This document shows positions 44,412 to 56,138 of a stretch of 64,000 nucleotides of DNA, piece by piece. The DNA lies in contig JADILM010000005.1 in the NCBI GenBank assembly GCA_016617785.1, positions 1,817,795-1,881,794 of the forward strand. Direction: 5' to 3'. The translations under genes and the position numbers were made by a program. Source of the stretch: Sporobolomyces roseus. Lineage: Eukaryota > Basidiomycota > Microbotryomycetes > Sporidiobolales > Sporidiobolaceae. Positions within the stretch are counted from its first letter, which is position 1; every line of letters begins with the position of its first letter. A model generated the notes under the pieces. The model had not been told where the DNA came from. It did no database searches and saw only the letters and a program-made list of their open reading frames with translations.

Positions 44412-45572
44412 TCACTCCCTTTCGCGATGATCTGTCTGATCTCGTAGCTTATAGCAGACACTCTCTTCTCGACGTATCTCACCATCAATCGATCCCCTAA
44501 ACCAGTGATGACGGTAGGTGAAGCAGATAATTCCGCGAAGAGGAAATTTGGGGAGCGCTTGAGAGCGGAGGCGGATTCGTGGAATGACGAGAGGGAAGGT
44601 TTTGAGATTGCTGCTGTATGGAGATGAAGATGAAGATTTTGAGCTGGATTGAGTCGAAGTAGAAAGAAAGGAACGAAGCGAACTTTGGAGGCGGTTTCGT
44701 TTATATCTGTAGAGCGTCGCAGAAGAGACAGTCTGAGGAAGGAAGCTCACTTCAGCTACCGCATCGGATTCTGGAAGTGGTTGAAAAGCGACGCACTATG
44801 CAATGAGCTTTCGCGTTTAGAAACCAAGGTTGAAGATATTTCGCGAAAAGGAATTGACTACTGATATTCTGTCCATCGTAGCTGGAGATGTCGAACTCAA
44901 AGTCAGCGAGAAGCTGGAAGTATATCGTAGATAGCAAAGGGGAGACTAACTGTGTTACTGAAGGTCGATGCGGAGGGCAGGACTCTGAGCGTGAATTCGT
45001 CGTTGCGTAGTGAATCCAAATTGATCTGTTCAATCGACACCGGCGTATGAGTAGAGCACTCAGAAGAGTCAGAGGATTGGACAGACGCCTCACGGGTTTC
45101 CGCTTCCCTCTTGGGTCTTCCTCACAGCTTTTCGTATTTCGTTCTCGTTCGAAAGATCGCAGACGACGTAAACGACACGTCGATCTGACCGTTCCGCAAG
45201 ATGGTCAGGCTACAGGCAAGACGGTTCAGAGCTGTAAACGATGATTCGAATCCATCTCTTTTCCGTCAATCTATAGACTAGCGAGCGAGTGATATCTTCA
45301 TTGTCTTTAGCTCTCAAAGTTGTCAATCTTTGCATGGCTGAGAGCAGATTAAGTGGGAAAGATGGCAACTCACCTCCCGCGATACAAACGAGTTTCGGTA
45401 CATCTGAACTGATCCACCAAGCGTACCTATGCTTGCGAACAATGTGGCGCCATACTTTGGGTAGGACAACGATAGCTACGAGAATCAGGAACAACTTGGT
45501 GGTGATTGAGCGAAGTAAGTTGTTTTCTGCTAGTTGAGGCTGAAACTCTTCGAATTCGAATAAAGGGGACAC
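44412..45572 (-). pseudogene. SDR-fold relative with membrane anchor (broken)
   Basis: Minus-strand pieces line up with the SDR next door and with the gene at 45935-47213. Exon 1 (45374-45572) has an anchor (TKLFLILVAIVVLPKVW) and ends LVCIAG, the first Rossmann strand. The next exon (45094-45310) reads DNEDITRSLVYRLTEKRW, meets TAG at 45210-45212, then resumes in the same frame as RRVVYVVCDLSNENEIRKAV. Later pieces: SIWIHYATT (44959-45025), ISSQFLFAKYLQPW (44797-44881) and TVSSATLYRY (from 44732). The C-terminal block IRQIIAKGSEQ sits in a further frame. The intron separating exons 2 and 3 in the relatives is reduced to a 29-base remnant. The cofactor glycines and Tyr-x3-Lys are absent. A decayed gene is most likely. 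Confidence 0.6.
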
Positions 45573-45934
45573 GTAGTGATGTTGATGAGCTCATCCATGC
45601 CTGTGAGATGTCAACGCTCCCACATGGGATGAGAGAAGTAAGAGAAAGGAAAGAGAGAGAGAGACGAAATGGGAATAGGAGAGAAAGGAAAAGACCGCGG
45701 AGAGTCCGAAACGACGACGACGACGACAAGCGCTGACTCGGAGACGAAGTGAGCGAGCAGAGATGAGAAGCTGATGCACGAATGACAATGAGGAGAGATG
45801 GTCGAAGAAGGAGCGAACAATCCGATTCAAGTCAAAAGCAGCGAAAACGAGGAAATCTCAGTCTTGAGCGTTTGATACTACCTCCGACTGGTGACGACGA
45901 GAAAGTATCGAATGAATTGGCACTGATTGCGAAA
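45573..45934. other. Intergenic between the two SDR relatives
   Basis: No gene seen. Confidence 0.4.
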
Positions 45935-47213
45935 CTACTTCTCTGAAGGGTATTTTGACGGATCGAACTTTTCGAGGTCTTTCAAGATATTGAATTCTCC
46001 TTTGGGATTGAAAATCTGATAGAAAGGGAGCGAGACATTCTAGCCAATGATGAGAGAGCGTGAACAGCAGGATCGATGGAAAGGGCAGAGCGTTGGAGAG
46101 AAAACTCACCTGACTCTTACTGTTCGCGATGATCTCGAGGATTGCTTCGGCTACCGCAAACACTTTGTGCTCAGTTGATCGATGAGGTCGCTGTATCTCC
46201 ACGACACTCTGATCTGCAGACACAGTCGAAACACGGAAATGGGGCGATTGAGATTGCGATTGAGCGAGTTCTCGAGTGTACGTCGTGGAGCAAGGTCCAG
46301 AGATCACCGCTGAAGACAGAGCAAGCGGGTCAGGAGCAGGGTAGTGATAGAGTCGAGCTCGAGTAACTCACCGATACTCTGATCTTGATGGTATTGATAC
46401 AAGGTCGAAGAGGAAATCGTCTGAATGAAGCGGGACGAGATCAGCTGCTGTTCAGCTGAGACGGAAATGATTCATGATCGCGGGACGTACGATACTATGA
46501 CCGGCACCACTGCAGAGCCAGCGGTGCAAACAATGTGCAAAAATGTATTGACTGAGCACGTTCGATCCGCGAACTCTGATCGGTCGAATTCAGAAAAGAT
46601 CAGTCCAGACTTTTCCTACGTCACTCAGAGAGATTCCCGTCGGACTCACGGCCAAAGATCATCAGGTGCCCAAGGGAGAGAAAGATCCGAGGTCGCGATC
46701 GACGTTGCGAAATGAATCCAGATTGTCCTGTTTTTCGCGTGGAATCATCGTGAGAGTTAGGAGACGCTCGCAAGATGAGACTGACTGAGTAGACGTACGG
46801 ATAGCGGTCCCCACATATCTCTTTCGCTACATCGACTGCTTCCCTCACAGCTGCTTCGCTATTCTCAGTAACGTTCTGATAGACAACTCGATCATCGTCT
46901 ACTCAATCTCATCGATCGATCAGTTGCATTCAAGCTTGGAGGAGGATGTGAGACTCACTGGGAAGTTTGTAAACGGGAGCAAGAGGACTGAAAATGACGA
47001 TTTTGTCGACATTTCCTCTGCGTAACAATCTGATGTAAAGCGTTTGAATCACTCCCTCGTTATCTAATTGACGACGATGACAATCAGCTTCGGGTTCGAT
47101 CACAGCAGAGAAACGATATACTAACCTCCGGAAATGTAAATGATTTCTTTCCCTTGACTCGATTCGTTCGCCTGTTCGCTCTGAGGTTGATTGACGGTCT
47201 CGCTTGAGGACAT
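45935..47213 (-). CDS. SDR-fold pseudoenzyme (catalytic residues lost)
   Basis: Eight exons on the minus strand (47126-47213, 46959-47063, 46799-46898, 46650-46727, 46491-46575, 46372-46420, 46110-46309, 45935-46015) sum to 261 residues with no stop. Exons 2 and 6 are 105 and 49 nt, identical to the SDR at 42183-43927, and intron phases agree, so they are duplicates. Block by block: IIYISGDNEGVIQTLYIRLL replaces the glycine-rich loop, IWIHFATS replaces NMAG, HSITISSSTLYQY keeps the Ser region, but where the SDR has AYCSSK this protein has AVISGP, so Tyr and Lys are gone. The end (AEAILEIIANSKSQ) matches the SDR C-terminal helix. It lacks the membrane anchor. An open frame over eight exons suggests it is expressed with a non-enzymatic role; that is inference. 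Confidence 0.65.
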
Positions 47214-47926
47214 GACTCCCATACAGCGAATCTGGGGGAACGTGAATGAAAGGACCGAAGAGGAGAAGGAAAGGAGAGGAAAGGGAAGAGAAGGGAATAG
47301 GAGGCTAAATCGAGACCGCGGAAAGTCCGAGACGACGACGGCGATGAGTAGTAGAAGTGGGAGATAGGAGTGGTGGGGCGATGAGAGAGTAGAGAGGGTG
47401 TAGAAGAAGTCGAAGTGAGAAAGTCGAGAAATGTCGAAAAGGCGAGCATGTCGAGAGTCGAAAGATCCAGAATCGCTGGCGATTGAGGTTGGGGTAGAGT
47501 CTGCGAGTAAGAAGAAAGAGAGTAGTCAGTAAGCTGTTACATATCTGAGGGAATGGAAAGCGAAGAGAAAGAAATCAGCTTGGAATCAACAGTCCAGAAG
47601 TAAAGCGTGGGAAACAATCAAGGAGCTGTTTTTGATAGAGCTCGAGAAGTGGGAGAGGTTGTGTATAGATGTGTGCTGTGAGTGTGATTATTACAACCTC
47701 CCGAAAGTAAAGAGGTAAACGAAATAGAGGAGAACACAACGAAAGAGAGGGAGAACCGAGAATGAACAAAGGTTGGATAGATGAATCGAGAGTGGTCGAA
47801 GACGAAGAGTAGAGAGAGAGAGAGTGGAGAGGAGAGATATAGTGTCGATAGTAGAAGGTAGGAGTATAGCGAAATGTACGGAGAAAGAAAGAAAAAGTGA
47901 ACGAAAGAAATTGTCGATTTGTCGTC
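47214..47926. promoter_or_regulatory. Upstream region of the SDR-fold pseudoenzyme, downstream of CDC50
   Basis: No gene seen in 710 bp; long purine-rich (plus strand) stretches, i.e. CT-rich ahead of the minus-strand start. Confidence 0.35.
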
Positions 47927-49906
47927 CTAGTGAGCAGGAGCTCGATTCCAACTCAAATACTATTTTTCCCACCAGACTCGTTTCATCAGCTTCCACTCCA
48001 CCTCAAAAAGAAAGAAAGAGGCTTACTTGTGGATCTCCCAATTTTCTCGGTCTGATCAAATGCCTCACGGTCAATACCAATCCAAACAATATACAAGCAC
48101 CTCCTACCGCTATGTATGCGATACCTAGGAAAGGGTTCTTGCCACCTATGAAAGAGACTGTTGAGAATACTAGGGATTTCGTTCCGTGGAATGGGGCGAC
48201 TGGGTAATCTGTGCGTGAAGGGAAGGGGACGGGGGAGGGGGGAGTCAGTTATGGGATAGGAGATAGGAGATAGGGGATGGGAGGTATGTGATGAGAAGGA
48301 ATTATTCGTGGAGAGAAGGTTTTTGTTCGAGTGGGAAAGAAGTCGAATGGGGAAGGAAAGAAGGAAAGAAGGAGATCCAAGTAGAGAGAGAGAAAGGCGG
48401 GAACGTACTCATATAAACATCGACTTGATAACTACCAGGCATCATTCCCTCATCATCGTTCCTCATGTACAATTTCCTAAAAGTCGGTAAACCAGCAGTT
48501 CTCATCCAAACTTGGAAATGTTCGTCCGTGGATAAATCTGGTAACTCTCCTTCGACGTAACCGTTTGGGTAACGAGATACCCAGTTTGGTGGCGGAACGA
48601 TTTCGGATGCAGAGTATTTCGTTGGAGAGTATTTGCGGGATTCTCCTGGCCAGGCGATACCTCGCGAAGTCATGTTGTAGGTTTGAGAGGTCGTCGAACC
48701 GGCGGGATTGAGGAGGATCGGTTGGAGGAATGTATCTGAATTCGATAAAGGGGGGGCAAGTTTGAGTGAGTTTTTGAAGGAATTTCGAGAGGAGAACGAA
48801 GGGAGGGATTGCTTACCGTTGAATACTGAATTTGCGATTAACCCACAAGGATAAATGATTTGACCATCCCTCGAATCGACGGGTTTACAATCCCCTCCAT
48901 TAATCGAATTGTAACTAACTGGATCTCCATTCAATTGAGACGAATCAATCGATTTAACGTATCGTCGATGATTCTGATAATAATTCGTCACTATCCCCCT
49001 CATCTCTTCCTTTCGTCAGCTCAACTGACATCTCGATCGGCGAAAAGCAAGGAAAGAAGTAAACGTACATTTATAATACATGAATACGGGAGCTTTCAAT
49101 TCGACAGGTAACTCGAATTGAACTCGACACAAGTTCTGAGTCGATACGTCGGTAGCTGCTGAATCATGTGTGAATTGCCAAGTTGGTGCGGGAGGCGAGG
49201 TGGAAGTTTCGAGTCTGAATGAATAATCCGAGGAAGGGAGAGGGGAGAAAGTTGTGTTGGGTGCAGTGAATTCACATTGAGTATAATCTATTGTGAATTC
49301 TTTGACCTAATTCATTCGAGGGAGTGGGAAGAGTTAGCGAGAGGGAACGAGAAAAAGGGAGAGGTAGAAGCGTTCGGAATTGGAGAGGGGGGGAACTCGT
49401 TTTCGGGGAATAGGTCCGTCGTCGGATCAAAGGGAGGGGAAAGAGATTGGTACGTACTTGATTACTACCCCACAAGAGTACTCCTCCCAATGGTACAAAG
49501 ATGATTCCGACTAAGAAGAAAGTTGGTAAAACTGTCGCAGGAGTCAAAATGGGTTGCCACGCTTTCAATCTTTGTTGTTTGAATGCCGTATCTATTCATG
49601 AAGAGTTCATTGGTTAGCTGGAGAGTACTGGAGGGAGAGAGGGGGAAGTTGTTTGAATGCGATGCCGAGATGAGGTCAATTAACTCTTGAACGCATCACT
49701 TGAATCAAGTGGGACGCGCTCTCAGATGATCGTAGAGTGTAGGATAGAAGGTGGGGATATAGTATAGGATAGTAGGAAGAGTGTAGAGAGAGAGAGAAGA
49801 GCGTACTCGCAGGTCGTTTACTCCAATGAACTTTCTCTTTCTTGTCGTTCTCTTTGAGTACATCTTGATCTTGTTGTTTACTACTCTTGCGTGAGAATAA
49901 ACCCAT
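47927..49906 (-). CDS. CDC50: CDC50/LEM3-family P4-ATPase flippase subunit
   Basis: Minus-strand multi-exon gene. The N-terminus is basic and cytosolic ([12 protein letters not shown]), followed by [16 protein letters not shown] and the first membrane span ([20 protein letters not shown]). The lumenal domain has the family Cys and aromatic motifs: [28 protein letters not shown] block (seen as [13 protein letters not shown]), [26 protein letters not shown] and PPPNW. The second span is [18 protein letters not shown], then LGDPQYLSWN at the end; the last exon (47927-47959) supplies [13 protein letters not shown]50 proteins chaperone and activate lipid flippases in Golgi, endosome and plasma membrane. 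Divergent from the C2H2 gene. Confidence 0.92.
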
Positions 49907-50212
49907 CTTGATTCGAGGTTGTTGGAGAGTGGAGAGAGAGAGAGAGGAGAAGAGGAGCGACTCGAGTTAATTGTATTTCTCAATTGCAGCAATTGGAGCG
50001 AGTAGGCAGTTTTCAATTTATCGTTCTTTCAACTCCTACCTCTCACTCTCTACACCTCTGATTACTCTGAATCAACTCGAACAGGCATCACCTAATACAG
50101 AACTATCCGTTACGCGTGAAGGAACTCGTCCCACTGTGCAGGAAGAGCTAGAGTCGATTCTCATTTTCAACTCACTCTCGTCAACTATCTCCCATCTCCT
50201 CAATTCTCGACA
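49907..50212. promoter_or_regulatory. Divergent promoter of CDC50 and the C2H2 gene
   Basis: About 305 bp between opposite starts; GAGAGAGAG run at 49931-49945. No gene. Confidence 0.4.
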
Positions 50213-53063
50213 ATGGAGATACGGGAACCAGTTATCGGGAATGGTGGAGATCAGGAAATGATGGAGATGGAATCACCAGATGTGAGTTAACCTATCCTCA
50301 GAACGTGCGAATCGATTTTGAATTCATTTGGTTGATTTTCGACTTGTCAAAATTTCAATAGTCAAATCCCTCGACTTGTTCAAATCCATTCGCACTACCT
50401 CCCTCTCAATCCCACCCTTCCACTCCCTTCCTAACCAGTTCCAGTTCCCATTCCCACCCATTCCCCTCGAATTCTTCAAATATCGCTTCCTCTTTAAACC
50501 CATTCCCATCCCTCCTCCTCTCCTCCGCTTCCCCTCAACGCCCATCACATCCCAATCTCTCTCAAACCCAACTCGGTAAACGTCCCCTCGTTCCCTCCAC
50601 TTCCACTTCCAGAATAACTTTACATCCAATTCGTTCTGCTCTCCTCCTCACTTCCACCGCTCCTCCTCATCTTTCTCAAGTTCCAAAGAAACTCGCTTTA
50701 TACGATGAACCACCACCCATGGGAGGAGGAGGAGAAGTGGGAGGAGTGCAGCAAGAAGAGAATGAGGGGTTTTTGTTGAACAGTGGGAGATCATTGAGAG
50801 TTAGGGGGAAGAGACCTAGTTATTTAGAGATTCCACCTAGTGCACATCCATTAGTTGAGGGCACAAAGGAGAAGGAGAAAGTGAGTTTGAAAGGGGGGAA
50901 AGGGAAGGAGAAGGAGAAGGAGAAGGAGAAGGAGAAAGTTGGAGGGTTCGAAGGCAAGAATCGCAAGAAACGAAAGGGATTGAATAATGGGAATGGGGAT
51001 TCGAATGGAGGAGGAGGGGAATCAGAATTATCTGAATTGACTTCTTCTTCGGAGGAGGAAACGATCAAGATTGAGAAGAGAAGGAGAAAGAAGCAGAAGA
51101 AGAGGGTGAAAGTTAGTTATGAACCAGAAGGATACGATCGAGATTCTTCACCTTTATCTTCCCTCAACTCCTCTTCCTCATCCTCATCTGAATCATCTCT
51201 TTCCTCCTCCTCCTCCGACTCTGGCGAATCACCTCGATCGAATCTTCTTCTACAATTCCCTTTGAAACCTTCTACTCATCCTCTCAATCGAATCAAATTT
51301 CATCCCAAACCTTTGAAACCACCTTCGGTCGAAATGTTCAAAGGGTTGAACGAGTGGAGTTGGGAAGAAGGATTGAAGAGATTAATGTTGAATCAAGAAA
51401 TTGTTGAACCTACTTTCGAGGAGGATGATGATGATGCTGAAGAAGAAGGGGAGGGGAGGATGGAAATTAATGAGATGGGGGAAGGTAGGAAGAAACCTAC
51501 GTGGGAATGGGCGATCGAAAGAGAGGTTTCACCCGTCCCGCCTCCACCAGTTTCAACTTCAATCGCTCATCCACCTCCTCCAACTCCTTCGAAAACTACT
51601 TTCCTTTCCATTCCTCCTCCTCTGACTCAACTCGTTCCACTTACGACGACGACGACAGCAATTGTAAGACCGAAAACTTATAGACAATTGGCTAGGTTGG
51701 ATTGGGAGGATTTTCATCATAGGAATAAATGTAGGTTTACTACTTCTGGTTCGATCGAGGGGGTCAATCCAGAGGGTTTGGCGTGGGAGGATTGGTTTGG
51801 ATTGGAAGATGAGGGATGTTTGTCTTTGAAACGAGAGGGGGGGATTGAATCGAGTCGAAAAAGGAAAGGGAAAGGTGGATTGGTAGTTTTGGATGAGGGA
51901 GGGTTGAGAGCGATCGGAGGGGAAGGTGAGCAAGGGGAATTTGAGAAATTGCGATGGGAACAGAGTTTCGAGAGTGGGATGGAGTGGAGTAATGTTTGGA
52001 GGTGGAAAACTTTAGAGGAAGGAATGGGCAACAGTTTGGAATGGAAATGTAGGTGGGCGGTTAGGAATCCTGCGAGAGTATGGGAAGAGGTCAAAGTGAC
52101 GGAGGAAGAGAGGGAAATGGTTATGACTAGGGAGAGGGAGAGGTTGAGGTTGAAGAGGGAGAAGAAGAAAATCAAGAGGGAAAAGATGAGGAAGGAGAGG
52201 GAAGGAAGTGGAGGAGAGTCAGAGTTGACGCCGTTCGAGGGAGAGGAATTGTCGGCGGATTCGAGTGATGAAGAGAGGGAGAAAGCGAAGAGTGAAAGTG
52301 CAGAGGACATTGCAAAGAGGAGTTCATTGATCTTGCAAGAAGCGGCGGAAGCTCATGCTGCTAGTGGGAAAGCTGGTGTAATGGTCGTGAGTACCTTCTT
52401 GACTCTTCTTACCCACTTCAGTTGACTGACGAGTGGAAAGCGCTCGGGTTAGAAATGTCCTCTCGTTGGTTGTCCTCAACAATTCTATCGTTCGAAAGCG
52501 TCAAGTTCAATCTCAACTCACGAACGACACTATCACACGAGTCACATCAATTTGAAGTATGCGACGGGTAAATCTGCTTATATTCAGAGGGATCCAAAAG
52601 GAGATTTCATTTGTCCTGCGACGGGTTGCGGATTCGTGACGAAAAGTAGAGGCAGTACGACTTTCTCTCTCTCTCACTCTTTCGTACTCATCGAGACTGA
52701 TCTAATCTGGAATTGCTTGACAGCTATGGCAGTTCATGGGAAACCTGGAAAATGTGAAGGTCCAGCTGTTTCGTTCGTCTATCCTTTCTCTCGTCTTTCT
52801 CCTTTTCAAACTCTGATCTTGTCTTGCTCTGTAGAATCCCGAAACCAAGTCGACGAAAGAAAGGAAAACGTTACAAGCTTCCACCACCTCAAGCTGTAGC
52901 TCCTCCAACGGTGGTCGCAGAAGAAGGAAAAGAACCCGCTCCTCTCCCCAACTATTTCGGAGCTGCAACAAAATCAAGTCGTTTCTTGTCTTCCGAATTC
53001 GTTTCGTCCTCTGAGGATGAACTCGAGGGAGGATCTCTTGCAGAGGGGGGACTGGAGGAGTAG
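50213..53063 (+). CDS. Large low-complexity nuclear-type protein with C2H2-like zinc fingers
   Basis: Five exons (50213-50281, 50362-52386, 52453-52654, 52724-52772, 52835-53063) give 857 residues. The N-terminal 180 residues are Ser/Pro/Phe-rich; then a perfect Lys-Glu alternation encoded by a GAGAAG repeat (50905-50936), Ser- and Glu-rich blocks, a basic coiled stretch (ERERLRLKREKKKIKREKMR) and near the end a zinc-finger pair: KCPLVGCPQQFYR with HERHYH, and FICPATGCGFVTKSRG with MAVHGKPGKC. RQLARLDWEDFHHRNKCRF in the middle is the most protein-like block otherwise. DNA or chromatin binding is plausible; I do not recognise a named family. Confidence 0.7.
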
Positions 53064-53302
53064 TGTTCTATACCCTTTGAGTTTTGTTTTATCATACCGT
53101 TTTGCTCTTTTTACCCTCTCCCCGAAGACTCGTTTTCTTGTAGCTTATCTTGTTGTGTCTTCTCTCTACTCGCAATCGCATTTTCTTTTGCCTTTCTCTC
53201 TCTGCCTCCTCGGGTTGTCAACGTCGAAAGAGGAATAAGTCAAATATAATAGCAACAGTTTTTCAACGTTCTCCCTTCATCTCGTTCTCTCGAGCACGAC
53301 AC

Positions 53303-56012
53303 TTACACTCGAATCATCTCCTCGATACCAGCTCTCCTCCCTCGCATCCAATCGACCCAAGCTTTCGTTTCCATTCCCCAAACCCAAACTCGAATCGTCC
53401 ATTTCCAACTTTCGAATCGATACCACGATCTCCATTTCTCGAGGATTGAACGAGGTTGAGGTGAAGAGATGTCGGAGAGTCGGATAGAGAGATTACAGTA
53501 GCTAGAAGAGGGGAGAGAAAGGTTAGTCTGTATCGAGAGGGTGAGAGGAAGAGGCTTACTCGGCGATGATCAAAAAGATACGAGCTGGTGAATGAGTAGT
53601 TTGTAGCGAGACATCGAGTGCACTGTAAGAGACACCCTCGAAGCTAGTATCAGTCTCCGACTTTGAGATAGCTAGATAACGGAAGTGAAAACTCACCGAT
53701 TGAGATCGTTAACTTTGAACAACATCAACATTCTCCTCGGTACATTCCTCAAGATTTGAAACAGAGCCTCCATCAAACCTTCTTGCATAACCATCGCATT
53801 CCTCATCTTCTTCTTCTCATCCATATTGTTCTCTCCCAAATCCAACATCGATCCTCTCTTCTCGTTCGTTTTCGGGATGTCACCTCCTTCGAGTGCGGCT
53901 CGACCAGTGATCGCTGCTTGGAAGAGAGGGTAGTGGGCGTCGTCGATGTTGGCTACTAGTTTCGCATATTTTCGTCGAGCTGCTTCGACAGAGGGAGTTG
54001 GAGATGCCATGAGAGATAACCAGAATCGAGCGTAGTTGACCCGAAGATCTGGAGGTAAGTCAAAGTAGAGGCCTGAAGAGAGTGCGGGGTCAGTGAAGAA
54101 GGGAGAGAGGGAAGAAGGGAGAGAGGCGAACCATGATCGAGAAGAACGACTTCGAAATTGAAAGGAGAACGAGTCTTGGGAGAAGCAGGTCGAATCAAGA
54201 GGTTACCTCCGTGTCTATTGAGTTGTGAGGAGTCAGTGTCAGAGTGCAAGAGATGATTCGGTGAAGAAAACGCACAAATCGGCGTGAAAAAAACCTGTTC
54301 GAAGGAACGCTTCTTGGAACTTCAGCGACTGATCAGACGCAATGAGTAGCGAGGACACTCGACGAACCAGTGATGTAGATCATTCTCGAAGTAATCTCTG
54401 CAATTTGTCGACTGACTTCGTTTCGATCGATATTGTGTCTCGCTAAATAATCCAAGTCATCTACCCTTCCTCCCTTGACGACTGCACAAACGATAGCGAC
54501 GAAAGAATAAGCATCTAGTAATGGAGAAGGGAAGAGGGGAAAATGGAGCTTACATTCCATAGCCATTACTCTTCGTTTCGCCCAAAGAACTTCGGGAACA
54601 ACGACTGAAGTTTGCTTGAGTTGAGAGAAATCGTTGACGCATCTTGCTGCATTCGCTGCTTCGTGACCTACACTCGATGGAGATTGCGTTAGTGAGGGAG
54701 ATGAGGGAAGGAAAGGGAGTTTTGACTGACGGAAATCCATTTCGAGAGGTAAGTTTTGTTGCATCTCTTCTCCCAACCAGGTGAATTCGAAAGAAGGGAA
54801 GATTCGTTTGACAGTCTTGAGGAGGAAGATCGTTGTAGTGATATCGATATCGCAGAACCTATCAAAAAACGGAATCTCGAGATCAGCTCGAAATTCGCAA
54901 ACTCGAGAACGCGGGAAGGGAACGCACGTTTCCAAAGCTGGATGCATACATTTGACAGCTACTTCTCTCCCACTCTCACGATCGACAGCTCGATGAACTT
55001 GTGCCAAACTTGCGACTCCAATCGGATTCGGGTCGAACGAACTAAAAAACCTAGTCATGGGTTCTCCAGTTTCCTCCAGGAAGAGTTGCTCGAGATCTTT
55101 GAGCGGTGTTGCGTGACATTGATCTTGAAGTGGTTTCATTGCTTGAGCCCAGGGAGCGGGAACAAGTTGAACTGTCGAAAGATGTTGACCGAGCTATTTC
55201 AACCGAATATCGGCATCAGTCTTCTCCTCAATGAGCGATAGGAGAGTAGTAGGTACTCACCTTGATGTAGATACCACCGAGAGATCTCAAAGCTTCCATC
55301 AACCTCGTCGCAGCTTTCCAATGAGTCGCCTCATAATCTAGATGTCTCTGTCTCAATCCCTCTTCCGTCTCATCCCAACTCTTTCTGAATAAGATCTTGT
55401 AATCGACGACAGCTCTCAGGACTGCGTAAGCGATAGTAGCGCATCTTTCGACTGCTAAAACTGCGTGTTGAGCGGGAGTTGAGAATTCGTAGAGTGCGTA
55501 AAGACCGGCGAGGGAGAGGAGGAGAGTCGAGAGGATTGAAGTACGCTTCGAAGGACGGTGCAGGTGGGAACGGATTCGAGAGAGTGGGAGGTTGCGAGAG
55601 AGGATTAGGCGAATGTCGGATTGAAGTCGGGATAATCGTTTGTCGGAACGAGGGATTCGTTTCGTTGCGGGAGGCGGTGGGGGAACATCGGCTGTTCGTA
55701 AGGGTGAATGTGAGAATGGTCTCTTTGGTGCTAGTCGAGGAGGAAGTTGAGGGATTTGCCGGGAGGAAACTAAATCAAAGCGAATCAGTCTCAACTCCTT
55801 ATGCTCAGTTGATTGGAATGGTCTGAGTAGCTCTATCCATACCTCTGCTACATCCCTAGCCCAGCTCCCACTCTCCCTGAGCCTTTCCTTCCCTTCTCAT
55901 TTTACGTCACTTTGTTCGAACAAGAGAACGGCCAGGACTCACTCGATGAAAGCGGTTTCGAAGCGTATAGTGTCCGTTGAGGCTGTAAGAGTGTCCGTCG
56001 TAGCCCAATCAT
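53303..56012 (-). CDS. ABC1/ADCK1-type mitochondrial atypical kinase (MCP2-like)
   Basis: A minus-strand multi-exon gene whose first exon (55943-56012) supplies a presequence-like start (MIGLRRTLLQPQRTLYASK), followed by Arg/Pro-rich residues and a membrane span (LSTLLLSLAGLYALYEF). UbiB-family signatures appear in order: SLGGIYIKLGQHLS (KxGQ), GVASLAQVHRA, VAVKCMHP with the ATP-site Lys, EMDFR, FFHADPHGGNLLIR catalytic loop and LLDHGLY in place of DFG. The C-terminal tail (WRSWYRFESWKWTIRVWVWG) and stop at 53303 were found by frame continuity. Fungal Mcp2 and animal ADCK1 act on inner-membrane lipid homeostasis rather than directly in coenzyme Q synthesis (Coq8). DHG favours the ADCK1/Mcp2 branch. 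Confidence 0.88.
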
Positions 56013-56138
56013 AGTTATAGAGGAAGAGTCGAGATGGGGACAAGTCAAAAAGTTGAATTCGCTTTCTCGCTCTTGCCTCTCACTTCAACTACTCTCCTGC
56101 CTCTCGCTTTGGTGCTTGTTTAGAGCTGAGGAGACCTG

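Noticed and set aside
47824..48207. 127-codon plus-strand frame over the CDC50 3' end
   Set aside because: Overlaps the well-supported CDC50 exons on the other strand.
51717..52310. Ser/Leu-rich antisense frame opposite the C2H2 gene
   Set aside because: Low-complexity mirror of Glu/Lys/Arg-rich coding sequence.
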